The position numbers and the translations under genes were made by a program. Source: Atherix ibis (Eukaryota; Arthropoda; Insecta; Diptera; Athericidae). Taken from it: a stretch of 64,000 nucleotides of DNA. The notes under the pieces are model-generated. The model did no database searches and was not told where the DNA came from. It was given only the letters and a program-made list of their open reading frames with translations. Of the stretch, positions 23,255 through 35,257 are shown piece after piece (within the stretch, counting starts at the first letter, position 1; every line of letters begins with the position of its first letter). The stretch spans positions 25,827,740 to 25,891,739 of the forward strand of contig OY282606.1 in assembly GCA_958298945.1 (NCBI GenBank), read 5' to 3'.

Positions 23255-26200
23255 CTGTAAATCAGTTTTATGAATTTTTTTAAGGTTATTATCGATTATC
23301 CAATTTAGTAGTTTAGAAAGTATATCTCTGTTATGAAAAAAAATATTATATGTAGATGTGACTCAAAATAATATTTGTTTTGATTAATATTTGCCATTTT
23401 ATATATTGAATTAGGTTTTTTTATCAAAAAATGCAGTAAAATTAGAAAAACTTTTTATTAATGCGGCGATTTTGCCGCCGTATACATATTTAACGCTTTA
23501 ATAGGAGATTATGAATGCCATTTTCTTCCGCGAAGAGGCTCTATTATTGCTCGGTGGATACGTTAATAAGTAAAATTTTATATATGGTTTTAAAAAAACT
23601 GTACCATAAGCTGCACAAGACTATAAATATTAGCTTTACCTAAAGCACTTAATTTAGAATTTTGCAAATGTCAATTGACCTCCATGATTGTGAAATTTGA
23701 AGCCATATTATTTGGATGGAAAGCCATTCAAATAATTATATTAAAGCAATTCAAAAACTTTACAACAAAATCCCACATCCTTCAAATAATGGCCATATTA
23801 CAGTCCGAAATATATGAAAAAGTCTTCAAAAAATTTTTAAAAATTTTCGATTTCTGTAAAAAGTCTTTTGGTAATTATTTAAATTAAAATAAATACCAGG
23901 TATATAAGCTTAAATCTGCTGTTTGGTCATAGATGGCGTGAGTGTGCGTATTAAGCTACCATGGGCACGCCATACATTTTTTTTATGAGTTTGACATCTG
24001 TCAACATTAATCAGTGCACATTGTTAGCAATTTCGTACAACAACATACATTTTTCCTTTGGTAATCATGTCTAGTTTTGTGCCAGTAAAAGAGCATATAA
24101 AAGCGGGAAGCTTTGCTTTTCTGTTTCAATTTGAAGAAATCGGCTGCTGAATCGCATGAGGACTATGGCGATAGTGCTTTATCGGAAACAACGTACCGAG
24201 ATTGTTTGCGTCGGTTCAAAGACGGCAATTTTGACTTGTGGGACAAGAAGCGTGAAAATCGGCTTAGGAAGGTCGACGACCATCAATTGCAGGCTCTTTT
24301 GGACGAAGACGATACCCAATCGCAAAAAATGCTCGGTGAGCAATTGGATGTTACTCAACCAGCCATTTCCATGCATCTGCGTGCCATGGGGAAGATTGAA
24401 AAGGTCGGAAACTGGGTGCGGCATGAATTGAACGATAGGCAGATGGAGCGACGCCAAAACACATGCGAAATCTTGCTCGCCAGACAAAAAAGAAAGTCGT
24501 TCCTGTATCGGATTGTGATAGGCGATGAAAAGTGGATATATTTCGAGAATCCTAGACGCAAGAAATCGTAGGTTGATCCCGGTCAACCATCAAGATCTTC
24601 CCCAAGACTAAATCGCTTCGGACGGAAGACGATGCTGTGCGTTTGGTGGGATCAGACGAGGGTATCTACTATGAGATGTTGAAACCTGGTTAAACTGTCA
24701 ATGCCCACCGCTACCACCAGCAACTGATCAAGTTACACCGTGCTTTGCGTGAAAAAAGGACGCATTATCAACAAAGACATGGCAAGCTGATTTTCCTCCA
24801 CGAAAACGCACCATCGCACACGTCAACAATGGTCCGAAACTACTTGGAGATACTCAACTGGAAGGTGCTACGCTACCCCGCTTATTCACCAGACCTGGTC
24901 CCTTCGACGTTCGCTGAGCAGCATACCTGTTTTCGTCGATGGGCCACGCGCTCGCTGAGCAGCACTTCGATTCTTACGAAGATGTCCGAAAATGCCTTGA
25001 TGAATGGTTTGCCTCGAAAGGGAAGGAATTTTCTTGGTGTGGTATCCACAAATGCCCGAGAGATGGGAAAAATGTGTAGCTAGCGAGATCGAGTACTTTG
25101 AATAAATTAGTTTTTGCTTTCTATAAAAAACACATTGTTTTTTTTTTAATAAAAAAACAGCGGATTTAAGCTTATATACCTGGTATTTTATATATAATTG
25201 CAATATTTAAGCAATATAATTAAAATTTAAGAAAATTGATTTTATATATTTTTCTGTTTGTTAATTTTTCTTTCCGAAACGCCCTATTTTATTCCAAAAT
25301 TCATAATACATACCTTAAGATCATCAATTGAATATCGATCAGCCAAAAGCATCAATTCACATATTTGTTCAGCCCCAACGGTTTTATCGATTGGTGCTCC
25401 ATATAAATACAGTAATAAACGTCTAAATATCACAGGTGATGTATCAGATATAACAATTTTTCTATTAATACTTTCTTGCATTCCAGATAGCAATGCCTTT
25501 TTAAACCATTCACATCTAATTGTATATACAAAAAATTTAATATCAATTAATAGTGATAATTTTATAAATTCCTACCTTGCCGAAACGATAACTCTGTGTG
25601 CTCTGAATGTATGGACCTGACTTGGCCGCCATTGATGGTAACCATGATCTAAAATTTTACCATCACTTTCACCATAATTATTCTGCAGCACATGCACTTC
25701 GAATTCCATATCAGCTAATTGGCCAGAATGCAATAGTCTCAATGCATTTTTCGATAAGCTGCTATTAGCTACAATGGGCGCCTCACATAAATTTTTAGTC
25801 AAATTTAACTGGAAATTAATAAAAAAATATAACTAAAAATTATATTTAATAAATTTATATGGAAATTTTTACCTTAACATTTTTATAATCATACAAATCT
25901 GCTTGTTGTCCGTCAGCAGTTGGTGAATTTTTCATTTCATTTCGTAAAACATTCGATGACTCCTCAAGCAGTCCTAATTCAATAAGACATTTTGTGAATT
26001 CATCCTTTTGTACCAGTTTGCAAATCTTTAATTTTATACAATAAATTTAGTTTTTATAATAATATACCTACTGAGATGTATAAATTAATTTACTTACATG
26101 ATGAATTGGTTCACTTAATGCCGGTTTATGATCTAATAATTTTACAATAACTGCATTCTAGAACAAAATTTTTAGTAATAAACAAACCGAAATTTTATAT

Positions 26201-29200
26201 AAAATTTAATAATTTTCTGATTATTTGATTTGTAAAAAAAAATATTCTCCTAATTTTTAATAACCATTTTCAATAATAAGAATTAATTTGTTGTCCTATT
26301 GTACTAAGCAATTTAATTCATTAATTTTGCAATTAATAATTAAAATTCAACTTTTAAAGTTCATTACAAAGTCTAAGAAATTACTTAAACATGACTTGTT
26401 CAAATGAATTGCCCTTGGATGGTGTTAAGGATTTATGTATTGCTAATTTTATATTTATACAAAGAGTTTATAGATTATTCAAAATATTTAAGATATTAAA
26501 GGAAATTAAAATTTTAGTCTGTTGACCCTTGATAAATTTGAAATTTTGTTTCTAGGCCCGTTTTATAAATATTCTTGGAAGATTTGAAATTATTATAAAA
26601 GTTGAAGTGGAAATTTATTTTAAAAGCTATTAAATTCTTTTTTGGTAGAATTTTAAATAGGAAACTTGTTTGGAACATTTTTAAACGGATTTATTTACAA
26701 TTCAGCCACAATACCGAACCAGAAAAAGACGATATTTCTGTTTGCCATAAAAAATTCATAGCTTGATAAGCGGGAAGCGTCGAGCCAGGACCCATTGGTA
26801 ACGTTCAAGGATGCCAAGTGAGAATAAGAGACGGAATAATTTACTACGAGGGTCGTTCAATAAGTCCTTAGAAAATCCAAGAAATTGCGTAAGGATCGAG
26901 CTGAAATCCACAGGAAAGCTGTCAAAATTTCAGCTCGATCCATAGGGTAAGTCAATTTCTATCGTCGATTAAAGTTGACGAAATTTATTTGTGCATAACA
27001 ATGGAAAAAACCGAGTTTAGGGCTGTCATCAAACATCTCCATTTGAAAGGCTTAAGCCCGAAAGAAATCAAAGCCAAGTTGGATGCAGTTCATGGCACAT
27101 CTGCACCTGTGTTTGCGACGGTTTACAATTGGGTGAATGAATTTAAACGTGGCCGTTCATCCACAAAAGATGAACATCGTTCAGGACGCCCAGTTGAGGT
27201 GTGTACTCCTGAAATCATCGACAAAATCCACGATCTGATTTTGAACCATCGGCGAATTAAAGTGCGCAAATTAGTTGAGGCCACGGGCCTGAAAAAAATT
27301 TCGGCAAGATGGGTGCCGCGTTTGCTCTCAGAGGAGAATAAGCGCAATTGTGTAGTGGACTCTGAGGCTATGTTGGCACTCTTTCATCGCAATCCTGCCG
27401 AATTCCTTCGTCGATATGTCACTGTGGACGAAACCTGGATACACTACTACACTCCAGAAACGAAGAGACAGTCATCACAGTGGATTTTCAAGGGTGAACG
27501 GGCTCCGGAGAAGGCAAAAACTGTGCCATCGGCCGGCAAGGTGATGGCCGCGGTCTTTTGGGATTCGCAGGGCATCATTTTTATCGACTAATTGGAAAAA
27601 GGAAAAACAATAACAGGAGCGTATTACGCGTCGTTATTGCAACGGTTGAGCGAGGAAATCAAAGAGAAACGCCCCCATCTGAAGAAGAAAAAATCCTCTT
27701 GCATCAGGACAATGCGCGAGTTCACACCTGCGCTGTTTCCATGGCCAAAATTGTGGAATTGAGAATGGAATTGTTGCAGCATCCCGCTTATTCACCAGAT
27801 TTGGCCTCGAGTGACTATTTTCTTTTCCCCAATCTGAAGAAATGGCTTGGCGGACGACGGTTCACTTCCAACGAGGACGTCATTGCTCAAACGGATGAGT
27901 ATTTTACAGAACTTCCGAAATCCTATTTTTTGACGTGATAAAAATTTTGGAAAAATGGTTGGAAAAGTGTATAGAGCTAAAAGGAGATTATGTTAAAAAA
28001 TAAAAAAAATAATTTTTAAAAAACTTTTTTTTTTTTTTAAGGACTTATTGAACGACCTTCGTAAATAGACCGAATCACAGATAACTAATAAGTCAGCTAC
28101 CGCACGAATACTTAAATACAAAACAGCTACATTTTCGCTACGTAATATCCACGGAACCTGGTCAAAAATGGACAAGTAGAAAGTCGAAACCTTTGGGAAA
28201 CATTTAGTTAACATCTTTAAACTACACGACGGTATCCAAGACATTCAACATAACGAAAAAATATTCAGAGATATATCAACGTAGTTGCCCGAAGTCCACC
28301 TCCTAAGGTTGTCACTCGTTCCGGAGTTTAATCCATAGCACAACACCTACCCAATAAAAAAAAGCCCCAGGATATGACCTTGGAAATACTTAACGAAATA
28401 TTTAAAAAAAAAACCTCTCATCCTAATATCCTATATTTATAATAATAACCGTACATAATTTTTTCATTCCCTTTGGAAGTTTACCATCATCAAAATGATC
28501 CCAAAACCCCATAAATCCTTCTTCCTATTTTATCAACAAAAAAACCCGAATCCTAAAACGTCTTTAGCCTTTTTTGGAAACCAAGGGTGGGATTTTTCAG
28601 CATCAGTTTGGATTTTGAGCAGAGCATTTCGACCGTGTATGGTATGCTAGATAACTTTGGAAGTTGCAGCGAGTCCTACTATCTGGTTATTTCCACATTC
28701 TAAAATCTTATCTCTCAGATCGATATTTTCACGTAGTTAAATGGCATTTATCCTATCACTGCCGGTGTTCCTCAGGGAAATATCCTAGGTCCAATTCTTT
28801 ACAATATTTACACACATCATATTCTATGTTACAGTGATATCCTTACCGTAACATATGCTAACGATACCGTCATTCTTACACATTAGAAATATCCTTTCAT
28901 ATCCATCATTATCCTACAGAATCACATCCATATCTTGGACACCTGGTTCAAAAGATGGGGAGAGTGGGGCTAAATGAGCAAAAAGCTGCTCATGTACTTT
29001 TACACAAATTTCCGATATAACCCACAACGGCAGATATATTCTATAGAAAACAAGCGTGCGTTACCATGGACCCATACTCGACAAAACTGACAACAAAAAT
29101 CATGGACATACAGAATCGAACTTTGGGGTTCGACTAAGAATTCCCTTTCAATCCAAAACCCGACGATCCCGAATCCTTCGTAAAATTCACTTTTATGTAC

Positions 29201-32200
29201 GAAACACTGTTATCCATCGTTAGCTAAATGTTCCATCGACGTTTGAAACGGCTATCGCCTCGAGATTTTGTTATTTTAAGGTCTTTAAGATAAGAGCCAG
29301 AGGCCTTTTTGTAGCGCCACGACCATGAGGCCATTTGGCTACTGAATTCTACGTGTAGGTTGGCATTGATAGCTTCCCTAAGCAAAATGGTCGATGGTAA
29401 TTAATTTAGAGGAAAAAGTCAGACCTTGTTAAATTTTCTGGAGCAAATTGAGATGATTAAGAAGGTCAAAAAGAGGGCTTGGAAAAATAATTGTCGGATC
29501 GAGGATGGAAGGAGTCGTATTCAAAAAGGCATTCTGTGTTAAGTGGCAATCATTTAAAATATGAGCAAAAGTGAGTTGAACGCCACAGGAATGGCATGAT
29601 GGACAAGTTTGGGTATCGAAGAGGAAAACATGGATTAGTGGGGTATGTCCATCCGAATTCTAAAAAGTTTCCTTGTCCAGAATTTCGGAATGGTTGTTGA
29701 GTAGACTGGCTTCTGGCCTTGCGATTTTTTGAACTTTTAAAATAAATTATATTGTTCTTGAGGGTGTTTTCCCCCAGATGTCTTCATGTCCTTGTATCCT
29801 CCCTTAAAAAAACTACTAAAATTTAACATTTAAATTTTTAAAAAAAACTACTAAAATTTACGATATTAAAATTTTGCAAATGCAAATTTCTTCAATTTTT
29901 AAACTCAATTGATTTTAAGCAGTTTTTATGTTAAAAATAATTTTTATTTACTCAAAAAAAAATGAATTTTTTTTTAAAATTATATTAAAAAAGGGTGGTT
30001 GGCTATGGATTATAAAAAAAGAAAGATTGACGGATACTGATGTGGTCAATTATTTTTTTTTGCTTATTAATAAAAGTACTTTGGAAAAAAAGGTCACCTT
30101 CAGACCAAATTTGCACACCAAACAATCACTTTTTTCAGATACAATGGCTTCCCCACAGTGATTTGTAAATTTATCGAACCCCATTTAATATAATTATCCA
30201 ACCCCATACACGAGGTCTGTTCAAAAATTATGGCGAATTTTGTGTTTTTTCAAAAATTATTTATTTATTTATGAATATCTCTTTTGTATCCACCACAATC
30301 CACCCCCCCCCCCAACCAAAATAATCGCCAATCCTCGAAGCACTTCAAAAAATCATTTTTTGTGATCTTGTTCAGTTCCTCCTTTGATGCCGTCCTTATC
30401 CCCTCAATCGTAGCGTAGCGTCGTCCTTTCATGGGGCTCTTCAGTTACGGGAATAAGAAAAAGTCACATAGGGCCAGATTATGGGAATACGGTGGTTGCG
30501 GCATTATTAGTGTGTTGTTTTTGGCCAAAAATGGCAAAAGCCAATTTTTGTTCTTCCACAAATCTGTGCGTTTCTGGCGGATTGCTTCGCGCAACTTGCG
30601 CATAACTTGCAGGTAATATTCCTTATTGACTGTTCTACCCTGTGGCAATAACTCATAATGCATCACGCCCTTGCAATCGGAGAAAACTCTAAGCAAAACC
30701 TTCACATTCGACCGAACTTGGCGCGCTTTTCTCGGTCATAACCATAAACCCATGATTAGTAACCAGTTATGACCCTCTGGAGCAAATTTGGGTCACCGCG
30801 GACATAGCCCAACAGCTCCTTAGTAATTTTAATACGATGCTGTTTTTGGTCGAAATTGAGCAAAATTCGCAGACGAGCCAAAACACGTGCAAGCAAAGCA
30901 GCTGTCAAAAATTAACTGAACATTCAAAATGGCCGAACTTGTCGGCATAAGTAAGAGATATGAGTACCACCATGACGCCACAAAAAAAATCGAAAATCGA
31001 ATATACGTAACCCGAGGAAATTCAAAATTCGTGATACTTTTTGAAAAAATATTATAACTTTCGCGCTCAGTATTTAGTGATAATATAAAAATGGCAAACT
31101 TTAATCTTAAATAAGTTTTATATTAAATAATATATTTATTTAAAAGGTATCAAATGGCAGATCTAGGATAATCCCTTATGATTAAAGATTGTTGGAGTTT
31201 TGAATTTATTTTTTAGAAAGTTAAAAATAAATAGAATAAATCATTTTGATTATTTGAAAAATATCCATAATTTTGTTAATAACATTTTTACGTTGCACTA
31301 TATAAATTTGTTGTTCTTTATAAATTTTGAATACTTTTAGATATATTGTTTTGTGAAAATAATTAAAAATTTAACACTTACAATTTGACTAGTTGCTAGT
31401 TTAAAGCAAAATTTAAATTCCTTCCAGCCTATTTTGTCATCTAAACGATCTGAAACATTTTCAATTATAAGAATATATGTTGGAATATCCAAAATTAATT
31501 GTTCCAGATTTTGTAAAATCGTACTCCTTTTACTGAGGATATTCATGTCACAAAATGTTTTTCTATAATCAAAAGAAAAATTCCATTTCAATGAAAATTA
31601 AATTTGAAAAAGAAAATTTGAATTTTTCTAATACTTTTTATCTCTTATTATATCTAAAGCAGTAGCAATACGACCATAGATATCTCTCATTTTTCTAACT
31701 TCGTACATATAAAGGACAAATTTAAGATCATTTTCAGTTGACATTATCCTTTTTTCAATCGGACTATCATATACACCTGACCTACTGAATGGTAGTCGGC
31801 TAATATCATCCGAAAGTCTTTGATGGAATGCATTTTCATTTACTTTCGATGATAAGTTTAAATGTGCACATTTCAAATCCTAAAAAAAGAAAAAAAAAAT
31901 ATAGAATAAAAAAAGTCTCCTCCTAAATTAGTATATAATTAAATAAATTTACTTTGCACATTCTTTCAAGGGAATTTTTGATTGCTTCTATCACATTTGT
32001 TAAAATTTTTAACGACAATTCAATCTGTAAGAATTTTTTTGTATATATTAAATAAACATTTTATTGTAAATAATTTCAATAAGTTAAGTACCTCAGGTAC
32101 TAGATAAACAATTAATTCAGCTTTTTCCTCCGAGCTGAGACTAATAAAAACACTTAGAATATTTTTTAGCAATTGATGTACTTGAGACATGAATATTGGA

Positions 32201-34371
32201 AGCCTTGTACGAACATATTTAATTATTTCATGTTTTTGATAACGCGATATATCGGCCGCATCCTTAATGAATATATTACAGAATTGTAGAATTTTTGCAC
32301 ATCCTTAAAATGAAATCTTAAAAATTATACTCAATAAATTTTATAAAAGAAATTTATATTACCAACTGCACCATCTTTTAGACTATCTTTGAAAACAGCA
32401 AACAATGCCGCTGGTTGCCGGAATATTATTGCCGGACTAATTGTTTGTATGATTCTATTAAAAATGTTATGCACATCCATAATAATATCAACTACAACTA
32501 AAAGTATACAAGAGAATTAAGTTAATTAATTGTTAAATATTTAATAATTCGATTATAATGAATAAACAAACATTTTTTTAATCTAATCAATTTCAGGTAT
32601 CTTCGACACGGAATAACAATTTTAATAAGCGGCGGTAAAGTTTCAGCAAAACTTATCAGCTTTTCACAAATTTCCTCATCCATATTGGGAAGTAGAGATT
32701 CTGCATAGAGCCAATGGAATATCGGTGTTAACATAAACGATGGTAGATTATAGAGAATTCCAACAGGAGTCAGAGGTGACGAAGGCGGTGTATCTAGTGA
32801 GCTGGGAAATGGCGAAGGACTTCTTGCACGATATGGGGAAAGTGGCGGCTTTCGACTACACGTATTTTCCACTGGATTTAGAAATAAATCATTTGAAAAA
32901 TTGAAGATATTTTTATTTGCATTCGACTGAAGATTTGAGTCAGATGATGACATCGGATGTTTTCGGATGCACTCTTGCCTTCTGTTTTGCTCACTGCCAG
33001 ATGATGTCAAACAATTGAAAGAATTTGACAAAGTTCCCATTCTATGTGCACTCAATGAATCCGTAGGAGGTGGCACAAGATAGATCGGTGATAAATTTGA
33101 TTTCGGATGGAACTTCTCTTCATCATTAATATCGTTTTTTTGAGGAATTGTTATTGAAATTTTCACCATATTCGTTGAATGACTCCTTTTGCTACTATCC
33201 ATATTCTGTGTTGTAGCAGTACCCGAAGCTGTTGGACAACACATACTACAATCGAATCCATTTAATCTTAGAATAGCTGCATGTACATGATACTATAGAA
33301 GAAAAAAAATATATATTTTTTTTTTAATTCAAATTTTTAACTGAAATTTGTAGTTTTTAGAAAAAAAAAAAAAATTCCTGCCAAAAATGCAACTAATACA
33401 AATACAACTGAAAAAAAATCTGTAAAATTTTTCATAAAAATAACAAAATTTTTACAAAGAAAAATTGTTATCAGACCTGAAGAAAAAAAACAACTAAAAA
33501 ATAACTAAAGTGAAAAAACAACTAAAAAAATCGTTTATTTTGAAAAAAATATATTTATTTAAAAAAAAAATTATATAAAAACAAAATAATTTTTTTTTTT
33601 TTGTAAATGCATTTATTATGAAAATAAGGAGGAGCAAAAATCCTTACATCAACCCCATCTGAACTCTTAACAACAACATCGCTAAAATACGCTTCATTAT
33701 ATGCCGATTCAAATGTGAATTCAGACTCTTGACCGACAGCTTGATCCTCTTTAAGGCGCTTACATAATAAAGAATACCAATTTTCACATTCGAGTATTAA
33801 TGTCTCAGCCGGTGTCAACGTATCCGTCTGTTAAATGGATTTTGTTAAAAAAAAAAAAGAAATTATATTAAAATATTAACAAACTAACATAATTTCATAG
33901 TTATAAAAAAAAAAATTCATTTCATTTACCTTAAATTCAATGCTATGTCCCGCAAAGGCTCCAAATATTAGTCTTGGATTATTTTCGTTAACATCAAAAG
34001 TTTCACAACTAAAAAGTACATTTGTGGACTCGCAACAATTATCACAGTCTTTTGACTCAGGAAGAGGATTTATGAGATCATTATACCACGTTATATCACC
34101 AGTTTCATCCAAGCGAAATTTTATTCTACAAATAATTAATTTCACAAAAAACATTTGTAGATAGTAAAAAAAAATTATCCAATATTTACCCTTCCAAACC
34201 AGATATTTCCTGTTTTCCTTCAAAGGAGCAACTTACTATCTAAAAACAATAAGCAAAGAACGATTAATACACAACAACAAGGGAAGGGATTAATGGTATT
34301 TAAACATAATAATGAATGGAACAGTTTTTATTTACCTCCCATGTACCAATAAACGTATGTTCAAGAGCCAT
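22818..34371 (-). CDS. Two-BTB-domain protein, 16 coding exons, complete
   Basis: Coding exons, all with GT donors and AG acceptors: 34336-34371, 34190-34239, 33930-34125, 33648-33827, 32572-33292, 32363-32497, 32092-32303, 31953-32024, 31635-31879, 31382-31562, 26098-26157, 25873-26025, 25576-25808, 25314-25515, 23078-23254 and 22818-22955. Every splice phase fits, giving 2991 nt (996 residues plus stop). Domains: residues 1-94 beta-rich, starting 'MALEHTFIGTWE'; first BTB about 137-170 and 332-370, split by a Ser/Pro-rich insert; helical middle 370-745; second BTB about 779-880; Arg/Ser-rich tail 970-996. BTB domains usually mediate dimerisation or Cullin-3 binding. I do not recognise the specific family. 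Only the exon 5 donor (GTTTGTTT) is weak. Confidence 0.85.
23896..25183 (+). mobile_element. Mauritiana-type mariner B2 in intron 14 of the BTB gene
   Basis: Ends 'ccaggtatataagctta' and inverted partner, flanked by TA. It is opposite in direction to the host gene. The transposase starts at 24067 with 'MSSFVPVKEH', continues open in 24113-24571 ('FNLKKSAAES', 'GNWVRHELNDRQMERRQNT', 'GDEKWIYFENPRR'), then is frameshifted to 24745-25083 ('FLHENAPSHT', in which the second catalytic D has become E; 'AYSPDLVPS'). A missing base removes the third D from frame. A 15-base insertion at about 24907-24921 copies sequence found 30-50 bases downstream. Confidence 0.9.
25314..26157 (-). CDS. BTB gene, exons 11-14: second BTB domain
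   Basis: Exon 11 ('NAVIVKLLDHKPALSE') and exon 12 ('CKLVQKDEFTKCLIELGLLE') lead into a canonical BTB/POZ domain in exons 13-14: 'LLHSGQLADMEFEVHVLQ', 'VHTFRAHRVIVSARCEWFKK', 'GMQESINRKIVISDTSPVIF', 'RRLLLYLYG' and 'ICELMLLADRYSIDDLK'. The D of LADMEF and the H and R of FRAHRVI, which are hallmark positions, are present. The intron after exon 14 contains a mauritiana-type mariner. Confidence 0.85.
26847..28061 (+). mobile_element. Mariner lineage D in intron 10 of the BTB gene
   Basis: Terminal repeats 'cgagggtcgttcaataag' and the inverted partner lie between TA dinucleotides. Length is 1215 bp. The transposase starts at 27001 ('MEKTEFRAVIKHLHLKG'), with helix-turn-helix features 'FATVYNWVNEFKRGRSS', then 'TVDETWIHYYTPETKRQ' (first D). 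A stop at 27589-27591 interrupts 'FID*LEKGK'. After a frameshift come 'LLHQDNARVHT' (second D) and 'YSPDLASSDYFLFP' (third D). About 15 residues expected between 'EATG' and 'LKKISARWVP' are missing. Of all copies here it is among the least decayed, but it is still inactive. Confidence 0.9.
28064..29265 (+). mobile_element. Decayed Jockey-like retrotransposon G3 in intron 10
   Basis: Plus-strand reading through stops gives 'ATFSLRNIHGTWSKMDK', 'KAPGYDLITLEILNEIF', 'LWKFTIIKMIPKPHKS', 'LWKLQRVLLSGYFHILKSYL' and 'HILKSYLSDRYFHV'-like blocks, collinear with G1 and G2. A deletion near 28590-28630 removes the 'ISQAFD' region partly. It begins two bases after mariner D and is oriented opposite to the host gene. 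No intact frame remains. Confidence 0.65.
29266..29815 (-). mobile_element. Non-LTR retrotransposon 3' fragment, opposite orientation to G3
   Basis: The minus strand reads 'HTPLIHVFLFDTQTCPSCHS', then 'LTFAHILNDCHLTQ' (29645-29530), the Cys/His-containing C-terminal pattern that follows the RNase H region in several non-LTR clades. The right end 'gggtgttttcccccagatgt' and 'cttcatgtccttgtatcc' resembles, in inverse, the 3' end of G1 near 19530-19560. After it, 29816-30210 is AT-rich with nothing recognised. Confidence 0.5.
30211..31045 (-). mobile_element. Family-A mariner A2, deleted, in intron 10 of the BTB gene
   Basis: The left end 'cgaggtctgttcaaaaa' is the 3' terminal repeat, and the right end near 31045 is a degraded 5' repeat. 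The minus strand encodes 'VLLRVFSDCKGVMHYELL', 'PQGRTVNKEYYLQVMRKLRE' and 'PYSHNLALCDFFLFP' (30705-30445). The 5' portion jumps from the 5' untranslated region directly to 'FDQKQHR', so the N-terminal DNA-binding domain is absent. The same jump is seen in A3. Confidence 0.8.
31382..32497 (-). CDS. BTB gene, exons 6-10: helical middle region
   Basis: Five exons with short introns encode a Leu/Ile-rich, Lys/Glu-rich stretch: 'VVDIIMDVHNIFNRI', 'YVRTRLPIFMSQVHQLLKN', 'EIELSLKILTNVIEAIKNS', 'YEVRKMRDIYGRIATALDII' and 'LEQLILDIPTYILIIENVSD'. The pattern suggests alpha-helical or coiled segments between the two BTB domains. No enzyme motif is visible. Exon 10 ends with ATT/GTAAGTG, and the next exon is 5.2 kb away across several transposons. 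Confidence 0.75.
32572..33292 (-). CDS. BTB gene, exon 5: BTB-1 split by a Ser/Pro-rich linker
   Basis: This is the largest exon, 721 nt. It begins 'YHVHAAILRLNG', continuing the BTB strand from exon 4. About 160 residues rich in Ser, Pro, Asn and Thr follow, with 'RARSPSPFPSSLDTPPSSP', likely disordered and a possible phosphorylation region. BTB-1 then resumes with 'PSFMLTPIFHWLYAESLLP' and 'EEICEKLISFAETL'. Insertion inside a first BTB domain is known in RhoBTB proteins, but there is no GTPase domain here. The donor AAAT/GTTTGT is non-consensus and was chosen because it restores the frame with exon 6. Confidence 0.7.
33648..34371 (-). CDS. BTB gene, exons 1-4: N-terminal domain and start of BTB-1
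   Basis: The ATG at 34371-34369 opens a 12-codon first exon ending at a GAG/GTAAAT donor. Exons 2 and 3 encode 'IVSCSFEGKQEISG' and 'KFRLDETGDITWYNDL', a pattern of alternating strands with an early 'GTWE' that recalls the start of fatty-acid-binding or lipocalin-like barrels, though at about 94 residues it would be only part of one. Exon 4 carries 'CENWYSLLCKRLKEDQA' and 'NEAYFSDVVVKSSDGVD', the first strands of a BTB fold. I chose this start because it is the only ATG in frame before the first intron. Confidence 0.75.
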
Positions 34372-35257
34372 TTTTTTGCATTCTATCAAAAGTAAAGGTC
34401 AAAGTTATTTTCTATTATGCATCAGCATGGCCTCCCATTTCATCCCCAAAAGAGCAGTTTTGTTATTAATCCGTAAACACTTTAAATGCACTCAATGGCA
34501 ACAATTGCAAGTTTTTCGTACATTAAAAAATTACATTCACATGAAAACTTTATTATTAATTTCTTATAAACTAGAACATCAAAAACATTTTTATATTTTC
34601 TAGTTAAAAAGTAAAATCTAACAACAACAAAAAACAATGCGGCAATAATTAATTAATAAATGCACATACACAACGCAATGCTATCGTTAAAAATGAACAA
34701 ATGACGAACGTACAAATAAAAGCACCACACCACCACCACCAATAATCGTACTGGACAATTTGAAACGTCAAAAGTTCGCCTACCGCAGCAGCAATGGGCT
34801 GTGGTGAAAGCTTCTTCGATTCGAGTTGGAGTCGCGCTCTTAATAATACTGCGAGAAACATCGCAAAAAGCTTTTCAAAAACTATTCATTTAAAATATCA
34901 ACATTTTTTTTTTACTATTTCTTTTTGGTTTATTTTGTATTTTTTTGGTAAAAATTTACTGAAAATAATGTGGGGTACAGTTAAAAAAAAAAAAATTCAA
35001 ACTTTCGTTATGGTCAATGAGGTAAGAAACTTTGATAAATTTTATGCTAGCCATTTTTGACTAACAAACTTTTAGGCATAAGCTTTGCGAAAGCTCTCAG
35101 TAAGAAATTTTACCATAATAAATTTATTTTGGACGTTTCAGGGATCGTTTAAGTTGCGCCACGTTCTTGAAGCCATTTAACAACCACAACCATTTGGAAA
35201 GCATCGGCTAACTTAATGAGAAAATTAGTTGCGTCAGTGAGAAGAAGTTTTTTTCTT
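34372..35257. promoter_or_regulatory. Upstream region of the BTB gene (putative promoter and 5' UTR)
   Basis: It lies directly 5' of the minus-strand start codon. A less AT-rich island at about 34640-34860, with 'caccaccaccaccaat' and 'gattcgagttggagtcgc', is the best candidate for the transcription start or a 5' non-coding exon. I see no clear TATA or initiator that I would defend. The rest is AT-rich. Confidence 0.3.

Noticed and set aside
24179..24586. Minus-strand frames opposite mariner B2
   Set aside because: Antisense shadows that recur at the same place in B1, B3 and B4.
34649..34861. 70-codon minus-strand frame upstream of the BTB gene
   Set aside because: Ends before the gene, has a Trp run from CAC-type repeats, and no splice link to exon 1 that I could support.
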